Positions 16,060 through 25,485 are shown, counted from the first letter of the stretch. The stretch is DNA of 64,000 bases from Blastomonas natatoria (GCF_003201955.1 NZ_QJJM01000006.1:1-64000), one strand, 5' to 3'. Translations and numbers: made by a program. Notes: generated from the sequence alone by a model not told the origin.

Positions 16060-18672
16060 TCAGGCGCGCATCTGTTCGGGATAGCCCGTCGCAATCTGGG
16101 GCGGGCTCGACTGGCGGAAGCGCTCGAGGCTGATCGGCGTCTGGAATTGCAGGCCGCAGCGGTCTTCCACCGACCAGCGCGCTATGGCCAGAACCTTCAG
16201 ATTGGCTCCCAGCGCCACTTCGAACTCGGTGCCGGGTGGTACGTCCCAAAGGCCTTCAATCAGCGCGCCACCCGGCGAGATGTTCTTGATGCGCGCAGGA
16301 TAGCAGTAGCCGTCATGATAGATGCCGATCGTGCGCAATACCTTGTACCGCGCCTCGCGGCTGCGCTTGTGTCCAACCGGTTCGACATGGTTCTCGACCC
16401 CGGCGAGCCGCTCCGTGGCCTCTGCCAGGCCTACTGGCTTGCCGTAGATATAGCCCTGGACATGACTGCAGCCCAGCGACCGGATCAGTTCCAGCTCGTC
16501 GATCGTCTCGGCACCCTCTGCAGTGGTTTCCATGTTCAGCGCTTCGGCGAGCGAGACGATCGAGCGAATGATGGCGCTGTTCGCGCTGCCCGATTGCGCC
16601 GCGCCGCGCACAAAGCTCTGATCGATCTTGATCTTGTCGAAAGGCGCACTGCGCAAATAGCCCAGCGCTGAATATCCAGTACCGAAATCATCCAGAGCGA
16701 GACGCACGCCGATGCCCTTCAGGCGCTCAAAGATGCGCGTCGCATCCAGCTTGTCATCGAGAAACACGCTTTCGGTGATTTCGAGTTCGAGCCGCTCAGG
16801 CTCGAGACCGCTTTGCGCCAGGGCATTGAGGACGATCGAGGGAAAGGCTGGATCGGCAAATTGTATCGGTGAAACGTTGACTGCGATGCGCACCTGTCTT
16901 GGCCAGGTGGCCGCATCGGCGCAGGCGGTGCGCAACACCCATTCACCCAGTTGCATGATCAGACCGGATTCCTCGGCAATCGGAACAAATGCCGCAGGGC
17001 TGATGGGACCGCGGACAGGGTGGTTCCAGCGCGCCAGTGCCTCAAATCCGCTGATCGTCTCGGTAGCGACATTGACCACCGGCTGATAGGCAATGCTCAT
17101 CCCGCCGGCCTGCAGCGCCGCACGCAGTTCGCTTTCGAGCGCACGGCGTTCGTGCGCGACCTTGTGCATGTCCTCGCTGTAGAACTTCCAGATACCGCGA
17201 CCGTTTTCCTTGGCGGAGTACAGCGCAAGATCGGCATTGCGGATCAGCGTCTCGGCACCCGAATGGTGGCGGCCATCGGCGATGGCGATGCCGACCGATG
17301 CGCCGATCACGATCTGATTGCCCTCGACCATATACGGATGGCTGAGATTGATGATGACCGAGCGAGCAAGATCGGCAAGCCGGTCCTCGCTGATGATGCC
17401 GGGCAGCACAACCTGGAATTCGTCCCCGCCGAGGCGACCCACCTCGCCGCTGTCATTGATCGTCCGCTTGAGGCGCTCCGAGACCTGCTTGAGCAGCGCG
17501 TCGCCGATCGGGTGGCCGAGCGTATCGTTGACCTGCTTGAACCGGTCGAGATCGAGCAGGAACAGCGAACAGGGGCTGGGCTCGCCACGATGGCCCACCA
17601 GAGCCTTTTCGAACAGTTCCTTGATGTAGAGGCGATTGGCCAGGCCGGTGAGATTGTCATACCGCGCCAGTTGCGTGACCGCCTCATGCGATCGCTTCAC
17701 TTCGGTCAGGTCTGTTCCATGGCCGCGAAAGCCGACGAACTGACCGAATTCATTGTAGAATGGTGCACCGGAAAGCGACCAGGCGCGTTCCTCCTGAAGC
17801 TGTGCCACGCGCACGGCAAGATCGCTGAATGCCGTTCTCGCCGAGAAATGGAAGTTGAAGGTCCGTTCGCTTCCGCCTCCCTGCGATCCGGGCGAGCAGA
17901 TGACCGAACTGAGCGGCTGGCCGATGATCGTGGCAGGATCAGCCTGGATGGCGCTCACCGCCTCGGCACTGATGTAGACGATGCGACCGTGGCGATCGGT
18001 TTCCCAGAACCAGCCGCGGCCTGATTTCTCGTAATCCGACAGCAGGCGCCGGGCGCGTTCATTGTTCAGCTTCTGCTGGTCAAGCGCGGCCTCCTCCTCG
18101 CGGTCATCCTTGGCACGGATCAGCGCGACGAGCAGCATTGCGGGCAGGAACACCAGCGTGCCGAGGGCAAGCCGCAGATCCCATGCCGCCAGCAGCGCGC
18201 CGAGCCCGGTTGCCACGCTGGCAAGGAACATCAGCATGCGATGAGGAACGAGTACGGCCAGTGTCGGCAGGAGCGCGCCAAGCAGCGCCATGCTGCCGAT
18301 AATGATGCCGGCTTCCGGCCCGGTCGAGACCAGATCGACCACAGCGTAGGAAAAGGCGACGGTCGATGCGCAGATCAGCGCCGTGAGCATGGCAGGAAAT
18401 CTGTCGCCGAGCGTCTTGCGAGCCATATTGCTGCGACCTGGCAGGAATATGGCGAGATCGATCAGCGCAGCCAGCACCGCCGCCGTCACGAAAGGAACGG
18501 TAACCATGGCCGCCGAGAAGCCATGCGCGGCAGCGGCGAGAAGCAGCGCCGTCAGGCGGACACCCATGACGATCGGCCACAATGCGCACATGGCCAGCAG
18601 CGACCGAGCGGACAGCAGGCCAGATGCTGGCGCTTCACTCATTGCCAGTTCTGATTGCTTCTGTCCGAACAT
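16060..18672 (-). CDS. GGDEF-EAL-PilZ membrane protein (c-di-GMP turnover)
   Basis: An 870-residue inner-membrane signalling protein. Order: five or six membrane helices (residues 20-190), a PAS domain (about 210-330; GWFWETDRHGRIVYIS), GGDEF (about 340-500; RLGGDEFQVV intact), EAL (about 510-760; EALARW, LDDFGTGYSALG, IKIDQSFV, AEGAET) and a C-terminal PilZ-like domain (NISPGGALIEG). GGDEF and EAL both keep catalytic motifs, so it may make and break c-di-GMP. The RxxD inhibitory site five residues before GGDEF is absent (NDSG there). PilZ at the C-terminus could give product feedback instead. It is divergent from the MpaB-type gene. Confidence 0.9.
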   Translation of the reverse strand: MFGQKQSELAMSEAPASGLLSARSLLAMCALWPIVMGVRLTALLLAAAAHGFSAAMVTVPFVTAAVLAALIDLAIFLPGRSNMARKTLGDRFPAMLTALICASTVAFSYAVVDLVSTGPEAGIIIGSMALLGALLPTLAVLVPHRMLMFLASVATGLGALLAAWDLRLALGTLVFLPAMLLVALIRAKDDREEEAALDQQKLNNERARRLLSDYEKSGRGWFWETDRHGRIVYISAEAVSAIQADPATIIGQPLSSVICSPGSQGGGSERTFNFHFSARTAFSDLAVRVAQLQEERAWSLSGAPFYNEFGQFVGFRGHGTDLTEVKRSHEAVTQLARYDNLTGLANRLYIKELFEKALVGHRGEPSPCSLFLLDLDRFKQVNDTLGHPIGDALLKQVSERLKRTINDSGEVGRLGGDEFQVVLPGIISEDRLADLARSVIINLSHPYMVEGNQIVIGASVGIAIADGRHHSGAETLIRNADLALYSAKENGRGIWKFYSEDMHKVAHERRALESELRAALQAGGMSIAYQPVVNVATETISGFEALARWNHPVRGPISPAAFVPIAEESGLIMQLGEWVLRTACADAATWPRQVRIAVNVSPIQFADPAFPSIVLNALAQSGLEPERLELEITESVFLDDKLDATRIFERLKGIGVRLALDDFGTGYSALGYLRSAPFDKIKIDQSFVRGAAQSGSANSAIIRSIVSLAEALNMETTAEGAETIDELELIRSLGCSHVQGYIYGKPVGLAEATERLAGVENHVEPVGHKRSREARYKVLRTIGIYHDGYCYPARIKNISPGGALIEGLWDVPPGTEFEVALGANLKVLAIARWSVEDRCGLQFQTPISLERFRQSSPPQIATGYPEQMRA

Positions 18673-18821
18673 CGCTGAATCGATAAGCCTTCGCGATTAG
18701 CAAAGCGTTACCAACCCCGCGTCGGACCGGTTCAACGCATGTAAAATCAGCGATGACTCACCAAGCAAATGGCGCCCATCGACAAGTTGGCAAATGCAGC
18801 GATCTGCACCATATTAAGGCC

Positions 18822-19676
18822 ATGCCGACGCTGCGTGATACCATCGGAGACGAGATCCGCCGCATCTTCGCGGAACCTGGCGGTCAGACGATAGAGATTT
18901 CGCGCAACGATGCCGGCCTGTTCGGGCCGGGCTCGGTCAGCTGGCAGGTGCATGGCGATGTCACCTCGATGATGATCGGCGGCATCGCGTCACTGCTGCT
19001 CCAGATGCTCGATCCCAGGGTTCTTGCAGGCGTATGGGACCATTCCGTCTTTCGGCAGGACATGCGGGGGCGCTTGCGTCGGACCGCAGCCTTTCTGGCG
19101 CGCACGACCTATGGTGACCGCGAACAGGCGCTGGGAGAGATCAGCCGAATTCGGCGCATCCACGATCATGTCCGCGGCACACTGCCCGATGGCACGCCCT
19201 ATCATGCCAATGATCCGGCATCGCTTGCCTGGGTTCATGTCACCGAGAGCCTGTGCTTCCTGGAAGGCTATATTCGTTACCGCAAGCCGCACATGAGCGG
19301 CGCAGAGCGAGACCGCTATTTTGCCGAAATGGCGCAAATCGGAAAGCTGCTCGGCGCAGATCCGGTCCCCTTCACCTATCGCGAGGCCCAGCGCCTGGTG
19401 CATAAGTCACGACCGATGCTGCGTTTTGACGAGCGCACCCGGGAAATTGCCGATCTGCTGTTGCGCCAGCCGCCTGCAACATCTCGTCTGGCACCATTTC
19501 ACCACATGACGATGCAGGCCGGTGTCGATCTCCTGCCTCGCTGGGCCCGGAGCATGCATGGGCTCTCGATCTCGCTGCCGGCGCGCCTCGCCGTACGCGG
19601 CGGGACGACTGGCATTGCCGCCGTCACGCGCTGGGCGCTGGCACCCGGGCGCACGGTCCGCGCCGCCGAAGCCTGA
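18822..19676 (+). CDS. Oxygenase MpaB family protein (DUF2236)
   Basis: A protein of about 284 residues of the MpaB/latex-clearing-protein related family (DUF2236), some members of which are heme-b proteins acting on rubber or carrying out oxidative cleavage. Typical stretches: SWQVHGDVTSMMIGGIASLLLQMLDPRVLAGV, HDHVRGTLPDGTPYHANDP, and HVTESLCFLEGYIRY. Start at 18822 (MPTLRDTIGDE) fits the family; an in-frame ATG at 18753 would add 23 residues with no better SD. It converges on mtnP with a 6-base gap. Substrate unknown. Confidence 0.82.
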   Translation: MPTLRDTIGDEIRRIFAEPGGQTIEISRNDAGLFGPGSVSWQVHGDVTSMMIGGIASLLLQMLDPRVLAGVWDHSVFRQDMRGRLRRTAAFLARTTYGDREQALGEISRIRRIHDHVRGTLPDGTPYHANDPASLAWVHVTESLCFLEGYIRYRKPHMSGAERDRYFAEMAQIGKLLGADPVPFTYREAQRLVHKSRPMLRFDERTREIADLLLRQPPATSRLAPFHHMTMQAGVDLLPRWARSMHGLSISLPARLAVRGGTTGIAAVTRWALAPGRTVRAAEA

Positions 19677-19682
19677 TCCGGC

Positions 19683-20555
19683 TCAACGTGCCCGAAGGGC
19701 CCTTCCCGCGACCGCATCCAGCCGCGCCAGCAATGCCGGATCCCGTGCATCAGGGGCCGTGATCAGGGCAAAATCGAGACAGGTGTCGATCGGGCTGGAC
19801 TCTCGCCTGGCGGGAAGGATTTTTGCCAGCTCGATCACCAGTTGCCGGGCTTTTGCCGAATTGTCCTGCATCTGTGCCAGGATCGCGCCGACCTCGACAT
19901 GGTCTTCCCCCTCTCGCCAGCAGTCGTAATCGGTGACCATCCCGACAAGCGCATAGGGCAGCTCCGCCTCACGCGCGAGCTTCGCCTCTGGCATCGCCGT
20001 CATGCCGATCACATCGCAACCCCAGGCGCGGTACATGTGGCTCTCGGCGCGGCTGGAGAATTGCGGCCCCTCCATCGCCAGATAGGTACAGCCTTCACGA
20101 ACCGGCGCACCCGCTGCTCGTGCAGCCTCGCCCGCCAGCGCAGACAGCCGGGGGCAGACCGGATCGGCCATAGAAACATGCGCGACCATGCCGGTGCCGA
20201 AAAAGCTGCTCGGGCGATGAACGGTCCGGTCGATGAACTGATCGACCAGCACGAACTGGCCCGGCGGCAACTCCTCACGCAATGATCCAATCGCTGAGAT
20301 TGCCAGGATATCGGTGCAGCCGGCGCGCTTGAGCACATCGATATTCGCGCGCGCATTGACGTCGCTGGGGCTGAGCCGGTGTCCCTTGCCGTGCCTGGGC
20401 AGGAACACGAACCTGTGACCGTGCAGCGTGCCGATGACGATATCGTCGGAAGCCTCGCCAAAGGGGCTGTCGACGCGGATTGACTGAGCGTCTTCAAGCC
20501 CGTCAATGGCATACAGACCCGATCCGCCGATTACCCCGATGGTCCACTCGCTCAT
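19683..20555 (-). CDS. mtnP: S-methyl-5'-thioadenosine phosphorylase
   Basis: A 290-residue cytoplasmic enzyme that phosphorolyses methylthioadenosine, a polyamine-synthesis by-product, to adenine and methylthioribose-1-phosphate. Signature segments: GVIGGSGLYAIDGL at the N-terminus, FLPRHGKGHRLSPSDVNARANI, and the substrate-binding MEGPQFSSRAESHMYR with VIGMTAMPEAKLAREAE. Length is normal. Other methionine-salvage genes are not in the window. The polyamine genes aguA/aguB are about 20 kb away, so no operon link. Confidence 0.95.
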   Translation of the reverse strand: MSEWTIGVIGGSGLYAIDGLEDAQSIRVDSPFGEASDDIVIGTLHGHRFVFLPRHGKGHRLSPSDVNARANIDVLKRAGCTDILAISAIGSLREELPPGQFVLVDQFIDRTVHRPSSFFGTGMVAHVSMADPVCPRLSALAGEAARAAGAPVREGCTYLAMEGPQFSSRAESHMYRAWGCDVIGMTAMPEAKLAREAELPYALVGMVTDYDCWREGEDHVEVGAILAQMQDNSAKARQLVIELAKILPARRESSPIDTCLDFALITAPDARDPALLARLDAVAGRALRAR

Positions 20556-20619
20556 TGCACCACGCCTCCCCGATGCTTCAGAAACCGCCTGCTAGACCAG
20601 CTTGGGCAGCAGGCAAACC

Positions 20620-21645
20620 CTAATCGGCAGGCAATGAGGAAATCCATTGGCGGATCAGTGCTACGCCTTCTTCATGAACCAGCGAGCGGCCGACCTCGGG
20701 CATCGCGACCCCCGGCTCTGTCGATGCCATGCGATGGATCATGATCGACCTGGCAGGTTGGCCGGGTTCGATCGCGAATTCATGTCCGCCACTGCCGCGG
20801 CCTGCCGCAACAGGCCGCTTGTAGATCCCCAGGGCCGTCCGGCTCGACCCGGCATCGGCGTCGAGAAACAGCCCCGAATTGCTCGCCGAACCCGTGGGAT
20901 TGTGACAATGGGCACAGTTGACCATGAGATAGGCCCGCGCCCGCTGATCAAGTGATCCGGTAGCGGGATCGTTCCAAACCGGACCATCTGCCCTGATCGG
21001 CGAGCCAGCCCAGTCGATCCGCGCACGAAACGCCGCCGCGCTTGTCGGAGCGATTTCCATATTGGCCGCAATCGGGCCGATCGGCACGATATTGCCCGAC
21101 GACGAATGGCATTCCTTGCACTGGTTCTTGTTGGGTACCGCATAGCTGATCTGGGTGCTGGTGCCATCGGACAGCGTCAGCGTGACTGGCAGTCGCGTAC
21201 CGGCCACTTTCAGATCAGCATCGCTCAGGTCGGCATTCCAGACATAGGGCAATGCCTCCCAGCCGTTGGCGCGGCGGAGGAGAACCCGGGTTTCGATCGG
21301 ACGAAAGGCCTTGCCGTTGCCATAACCGAATGTCTTGATCAGCGCGCTGCCGACAGGAAACGCAAGCCTTCCCCGGCCATCTGCCGATATGCGCTCGCCG
21401 TCGGGCACGTAGACGAACCGCTGCTTTTCGGCATAATCCGAAAACAAGGGCGTGCGGAGGCTGTAGGCGACCAGCGCGGGGGTCGGACGTGTCGCACCCG
21501 GCCCTGCAAAAAATCGGAATTCGGACAGCTTGCGCGGAAACGCCGGCTCGATAATGGCGCTGTCGTTGACGCTGGCAGGATCGGGCAGCGCTCCTGCCAG
21601 CAACGCTGCCGCAGCAACCGCGCCAAGAACTCCCCAGCGCTTCAC
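20620..21645 (-). CDS. SO2930-type diheme c-type cytochrome
   Basis: A 341-residue exported protein with an N-terminal signal (residues 1-20) and two heme-c sites, CKECH (about 177) and CAHCH (about 247). It matches the conserved family often annotated as SO2930-type diheme cytochrome (TIGR03806), commonly encoded next to a beta-helix partner as here. The start is GTG and overlaps the stop of the beta-helix gene as GTGA, indicating translational coupling. The function of the pair is not established; a redox role in the periplasm is implied only by the hemes. Confidence 0.87.
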   Translation of the reverse strand: MKRWGVLGAVAAAALLAGALPDPASVNDSAIIEPAFPRKLSEFRFFAGPGATRPTPALVAYSLRTPLFSDYAEKQRFVYVPDGERISADGRGRLAFPVGSALIKTFGYGNGKAFRPIETRVLLRRANGWEALPYVWNADLSDADLKVAGTRLPVTLTLSDGTSTQISYAVPNKNQCKECHSSSGNIVPIGPIAANMEIAPTSAAAFRARIDWAGSPIRADGPVWNDPATGSLDQRARAYLMVNCAHCHNPTGSASNSGLFLDADAGSSRTALGIYKRPVAAGRGSGGHEFAIEPGQPARSIMIHRMASTEPGVAMPEVGRSLVHEEGVALIRQWISSLPAD

Positions 21646-22847
21646 CGGATGGCCGCTTCCATCGCTTCGGGCATCACGATCTTCGGCAGCTTCGGTGCGG
21701 CATCACCCGCAAGCTTGGCGAGCGCGGGCTGCGCCGTGTCGATCGGCTGATCGGACTTGGTCATGCCGAGGTTCAGCACCGGTACGTCGTCGCTCGAATA
21801 GACGTTGGCGTCGGCGCCGCCCACCCCGTCCCAGATGATCGGGGGAACGGTGCCGCCAAAGGCAGCGGCAAGCATCTCTCCGCCATCGAACCTGGGCGCA
21901 AAACCGGTCTTGCCATGCGCATTGTCGCTGATGCGGACATTGCGGACCATTGGCTGATATTTGGCATCGTCGAATTTCTGACGATAGCCGATAATCATGA
22001 TGTTCGAAGATCCGTTGCCATCGAAGACATTATCGAAAATCTCGATATCGCGGTTCGCCATCACCATAACGCCAGTGCCAGTAGGCACGCTGGCGACGAT
22101 ATTGCCCTTGGGCGCAAAATTGGGCGTGTCGTTCTCGACCACCAAATTGTCGAACACGCGCACATTGTGCCCGCCCTGCTGCGGCAGATTGGGCAGGTCG
22201 AACACCAGGATGCCGCCGGTATTCTTGGTGGCGACATTGTCGTGCACGTCCGCATCGAAGCTGTTCTCGATCTCTATCCCGGCGACATTGAAGCGGGCAA
22301 CCGAATCGCGCACGATGATGTTGCGCGACTGACCGACATAAATCCCTGCGTCCGAAGCACCGATGACGAGCACGGAGTCGATGAGAACGTTCTGCGACTC
22401 GACGGGATAGATGCCATAGGCGCCGTTGGTTTCCTTGGGGCCGCCGGTCCATTCGACTCGGATATTGTGATAGACGATGTTGTCGGCCCCCTTGGACTTG
22501 ATGGCATCGCCCTTGCTGTCCTCGACCGCGAAATCCCGGAGCACGACATTGTCCGATGTGACAAGCAGGCCCTCTCCGGCAGCCAGTTGGCCCTTGAAGC
22601 TCAACACGGATTTGTCGGGACCGGCGCCTCGAACGGTGACGCCCGCGACATCGAGCGAAAGGCCGTCGGTGAGCTCGAAGCGTCCTTCCCCCAGCGTAAC
22701 CACATCGCCAGGCTCAGCGAGAATCAATGCCTCCTGAAGCCGTTCCTGCGCACCTGCCCCTGCCGCAACGGCCATATCCTTGGCCGAGGCGGGCATAGCC
22801 AGAGCCGTCAGCAGCAACGATCCCGACACTGCAAAATTCCGCTTCAT
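21642..22847 (-). CDS. Parallel beta-helix protein, partner of the diheme cytochrome
   Basis: A 401-residue exported protein. A signal peptide (MKRNFAVSGSLLLTALAMPASA) precedes a right-handed beta-helix of about ten coils (residues 50-330), visible as repeated ...NIVVRDSVA..., ...GIEIENSFDADVHDN... type stretches; it resembles TIGR03805. The ATG at 22847 has GGGAGG upstream; the longer frame from 22871 is unlikely. It is first in a two-gene unit with the diheme cytochrome (GTGA overlap). Beta-helix folds often bind or cleave polysaccharide, but no catalytic site is recognisable. Confidence 0.86.
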   Translation of the reverse strand: MKRNFAVSGSLLLTALAMPASAKDMAVAAGAGAQERLQEALILAEPGDVVTLGEGRFELTDGLSLDVAGVTVRGAGPDKSVLSFKGQLAAGEGLLVTSDNVVLRDFAVEDSKGDAIKSKGADNIVYHNIRVEWTGGPKETNGAYGIYPVESQNVLIDSVLVIGASDAGIYVGQSRNIIVRDSVARFNVAGIEIENSFDADVHDNVATKNTGGILVFDLPNLPQQGGHNVRVFDNLVVENDTPNFAPKGNIVASVPTGTGVMVMANRDIEIFDNVFDGNGSSNIMIIGYRQKFDDAKYQPMVRNVRISDNAHGKTGFAPRFDGGEMLAAAFGGTVPPIIWDGVGGADANVYSSDDVPVLNLGMTKSDQPIDTAQPALAKLAGDAAPKLPKIVMPEAMEAAIR

Positions 22848-22948
22848 GCTCTTGCCTCCCCGCGTTATCACCGCACATGACGGTGGCCATTCTCCGACTG
22901 GTGCGGAGATTGGGATGCAGGCTAGTCACAAGCTGTATGGAGAACAAT

Positions 22949-23368
22949 ATGCGCTGGTCGGCTTTCGCCGCAATTTTGGGGGCAATGTGCGCCTCTATAA
23001 CGCCAGCTCTCGCTGCGGAATCGATCCAGGGCCAATGGTATACCAAGGGCAAGCGCGCCGTCGTGACGATCGCGCCCTGCGGTCAGAACCTTTGCGGCAG
23101 GCTCACGCGGTTCATCGAACAACCGCGCGAGGGCGTGACGACCGATGTCAACAACCCGGATCCGGCACTGCGCAAGCGCAAGCTGGTAGGGCTGCCGATC
23201 CTTACCGGCTTCACCCCCGACGGCAACAAGTGGCGCGGCAAGATCTATGATCCCGAAAGCGGAAGAACCTATCGGTCGATCGTGACTGCCGGAAAGAACG
23301 GCACGCTGAGTGTCGAGGGTTGCATTGCGATGTTCTGCCAGGCTCAAACCTGGACCCCCGCCAAGTAA
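22949..23368 (+). CDS. DUF2147 domain protein, exported
   Basis: A 139-residue protein with signal peptide (MRWSAFAAILGAMCASITPALA) and a DUF2147 domain. Typical marks are GQWYTKGKRAVVTIAPCG, LCGRLTRF, and NKWRGKIYDPESGRTYRSIV near the C-terminal half. DUF2147 proteins are small periplasmic beta-structures of unknown role. ATG at 22949 is chosen because GGAG sits about 8 bases upstream; ATGs at 22937 and 22877 are in frame but less well placed. It is divergent from the beta-helix gene. Confidence 0.8.
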   Translation: MRWSAFAAILGAMCASITPALAAESIQGQWYTKGKRAVVTIAPCGQNLCGRLTRFIEQPREGVTTDVNNPDPALRKRKLVGLPILTGFTPDGNKWRGKIYDPESGRTYRSIVTAGKNGTLSVEGCIAMFCQAQTWTPAK

Positions 23369-23446
23369 CGCGTCACCCGTTTCTTGGCGGGTTACATTGT
23401 GGCATTTGCACTGTCATGAAACAGTAACATTCAAAATGTCGGCAAA

Positions 23447-23493
23447 TGGCGGGCCGGCGCAGTGCTTGCCTCAAAGCCGCAGCCGGCCCGCCA
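23447..23493. terminator. 12-bp inverted repeat between convergent genes
   Basis: TGGCGGGCCGGC and GCCGGCCCGCCA pair perfectly around a 23-base spacer, between the ends of the DUF2147 gene and the minus-strand gene at 23541. The stem is strong enough to work for both directions, although no T-run follows, so it may be a processing or attenuating hairpin and not a classical terminator. Confidence 0.45.
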
Positions 23494-23540
23494 CTCCATT
23501 CCTGCTTCCGGTTGCGACCCGGCAGGTTTGAAGCTGATAT

Positions 23541-23891
23541 CTATTCTGCAGAGCCGCGAGGCTTCTGTTCCTGATCGCTCTTCAGGGCGAGCTCGCTGAC
23601 ATAGCGATCTGCCTGCCATAGCAACGACACAGTTGCGCGCAGGCCATGCTTGTCGGTCCGCCAGTAGCCCGCATCCCGCAGTTTCACCGCCAATTCCCGC
23701 AACCGCGTGCGCGCGGCAACGATGTCGCCATGCTGACGGCCCGCCGCAGCCTGATCGAGCGCGCGTGAAAGCTTATCGCTGGCGTCAACGAACGCCTGCT
23801 CATCGATTGCAGAGACAGAACGGGAACCAGCGGTTTCACCCTCGGCAGAGCCTGGGCGATCATTCGGGAATCGGGCGACAGAGTTTGACAT
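23541..23891 (-). CDS. Hypothetical protein, 116 residues
   Basis: An unrecognised small protein. Residues 1-25 are polar and probably disordered; residues 30-105 are predicted helical and amphipathic (AFVDASDKLSRALDQAAAG, DIVAARTRLRELAVKLRD, VSLLWQADRYVSELAL). There is no signal peptide and no cysteine. Codon usage and GC match neighbours. It converges with the DUF2147 gene. It could be a small regulatory or structural protein; no family name is supported. Confidence 0.55.
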   Translation of the reverse strand: MSNSVARFPNDRPGSAEGETAGSRSVSAIDEQAFVDASDKLSRALDQAAAGRQHGDIVAARTRLRELAVKLRDAGYWRTDKHGLRATVSLLWQADRYVSELALKSDQEQKPRGSAE

Positions 23892-23993
23892 GCCGCCTCA
23901 TTAAAGAATGTTGCGACGATGTGTAAGTTTATTACCGTATTTCGATCGTATGTAACTCTCGCACTGACGGAACGTTACGGTTAACCGGTGTCA

Positions 23994-24626
23994 CTAGGCC
24001 GAATTCCGGCTAAGCAGGCCGGGCATGATCAAATCAAGTGTATGATCGGCATAATCGTCACGCATCTGCTCGGTCATTTCGCTCTGGCCAAAGCAATGAT
24101 GCAGCACCAGACGGGCCGAGAAGAACCGATCTGCCGCCCCAGTGACAGTGAAATAGAACAGACCAGGATCGATGGGGCGGAACAGCCCCTTCTGGACGCC
24201 TTCGTCGATCAGCCGCTTGTACGCGTTGGAGATGGGAACGAGATAGTCATCCGCGATCTTGCGGGATACCTCGGGCGCGGCATCGCGCACCATCCGCATC
24301 AGCAGGCGATTGAGATAGGGGAAACGGAAATAGGTGCCAATCACCGCGCGGATATGAACGCGCAGCTTCTCGTCCGGAGAAAAGTCCTTGGCGACCAGCG
24401 CATCGAGGCTGTTGACGATATTGCGCATGTCCCTTTCGAGCAGCGCCAGCATCAATCCTTGCTTGTTGCCAAAATAATATTTGACCAGCGCGCTGTTGAG
24501 GCCGGATCGCAGCGAAAGTTCACTCAGCGACAGATCGACCTGATCGCCATCGCGCATGATCTGGCTGGCGGCTTCAATCAGTTGATCGCGCGCGTTGAGT
24601 TCCCCCTCGGGCGCAATGTCATTCAT
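23994..24626 (-). CDS. TetR family regulator of the P450/beta-oxidation cluster
   Basis: A 210-residue TetR-type repressor: N-terminal helix-turn-helix (residues 14-60; NARDQLIEAASQIM, LSELSLRSGLNSALVKYYFGNK) and a helical ligand domain. ATG at 24626 overlaps the enoyl-CoA hydratase stop, 4 codons after an in-frame ATG at 24638; both are possible. The gene is downstream of the hydratase in the same direction and thus likely co-transcribed. TTTAATCG-type palindromes at 27725 and 32361 are plausible operators, and an acyl-CoA or its parent acid is a likely inducer; both are inference. Confidence 0.83.
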   Translation of the reverse strand: MNDIAPEGELNARDQLIEAASQIMRDGDQVDLSLSELSLRSGLNSALVKYYFGNKQGLMLALLERDMRNIVNSLDALVAKDFSPDEKLRVHIRAVIGTYFRFPYLNRLLMRMVRDAAPEVSRKIADDYLVPISNAYKRLIDEGVQKGLFRPIDPGLFYFTVTGAADRFFSARLVLHHCFGQSEMTEQMRDDYADHTLDLIMPGLLSRNSA

Positions 24627-25485
24627 ATCCGGGTTCATCCCACCATGGATAGAATTGCGGCATGTCGGATGCAACCCGGTCAGGATAATTGGCCGTTCGC
24701 TTTTCGAGGAAGCTGGAAATGCCTTCCGCAGCATCGCCGGAACGAGCGCGCGTGTAGATGGCACGGCTGTCGATCCGGTGTGCGTGCATCGGATGCGGAG
24801 CAGAAGGAATGCGCCACAGCATCGCCCGGGTGAGCGCTACCGACACAGGCGCGGTGTTGTCTATGATCTCGCGCGCCAGTGCCGTGGCCGCTGGCAAAAG
24901 CTCCCCAGGAGCATGCACCGAACGAACGAGGCCGCCTGCGAGCGCTTCGTCCGCATCGAAGACGCGTCCGGTCATGCACCATTCGAGCGCCTGTTGCTGG
25001 CCGACGAGGCGCGGCAGGAACCAGGACGACGCCGCTTCGGGCACGATCCCTCGACGGGCAAACACGAAACCGAAGCGCGCACTTGTCGAGGCCAGCCGCA
25101 TGTCCATCGGCAGCTGCATGGTGACCCCGATGCCGACCGCAGCGCCATTGATCGCACCGATCACCGGTTTCTGGCACTGGAAGATGCGCAGCGTGAGCAT
25201 GCCACCGCCATCGCGGACCCGATCGTCCGAAAGGTCTGTGACCGGCTCATCGCTTGAAAAGGGGCCGCCGCCGCCATCGGGCGTCAGATCCGCGCCGGCG
25301 CAGAACGCCCTGCCCTCGCCAGTCACGATGACCGCGCGAACGGCATCATCGGCATCGATCGCGTCGAATGCCGCGATCATCTCGGCCATCATCCGGTTGG
25401 TGAAGGCATTCATCTTTTCCGGGCGGTTGAGCGTAATCGTGGCTATGCCGTCGGCGACGTCGTAGCGGATCGTACTATAGTCCAT
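24619..25485 (-). CDS. Enoyl-CoA hydratase/isomerase family protein
   Basis: A 288-residue crotonase-fold enzyme, probably hydrating a trans-2-enoyl-CoA in a beta-oxidation-like sequence. Visible: the oxyanion-hole segments GRAFCAGADLTPDG (about residue 60) and GAINGAAVGIGVTMQLPMDMRLA (about 110), and the catalytic Glu in RRGIVPEAASSW. GGGAGG precedes the ATG at 25485. A terminator-like hairpin separates it from the SDR gene, so it may have its own promoter. Isomerase or hydrolase variants share this fold. Confidence 0.85.
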   Translation of the reverse strand: MDYSTIRYDVADGIATITLNRPEKMNAFTNRMMAEMIAAFDAIDADDAVRAVIVTGEGRAFCAGADLTPDGGGGPFSSDEPVTDLSDDRVRDGGGMLTLRIFQCQKPVIGAINGAAVGIGVTMQLPMDMRLASTSARFGFVFARRGIVPEAASSWFLPRLVGQQQALEWCMTGRVFDADEALAGGLVRSVHAPGELLPAATALAREIIDNTAPVSVALTRAMLWRIPSAPHPMHAHRIDSRAIYTRARSGDAAEGISSFLEKRTANYPDRVASDMPQFYPWWDEPGYE

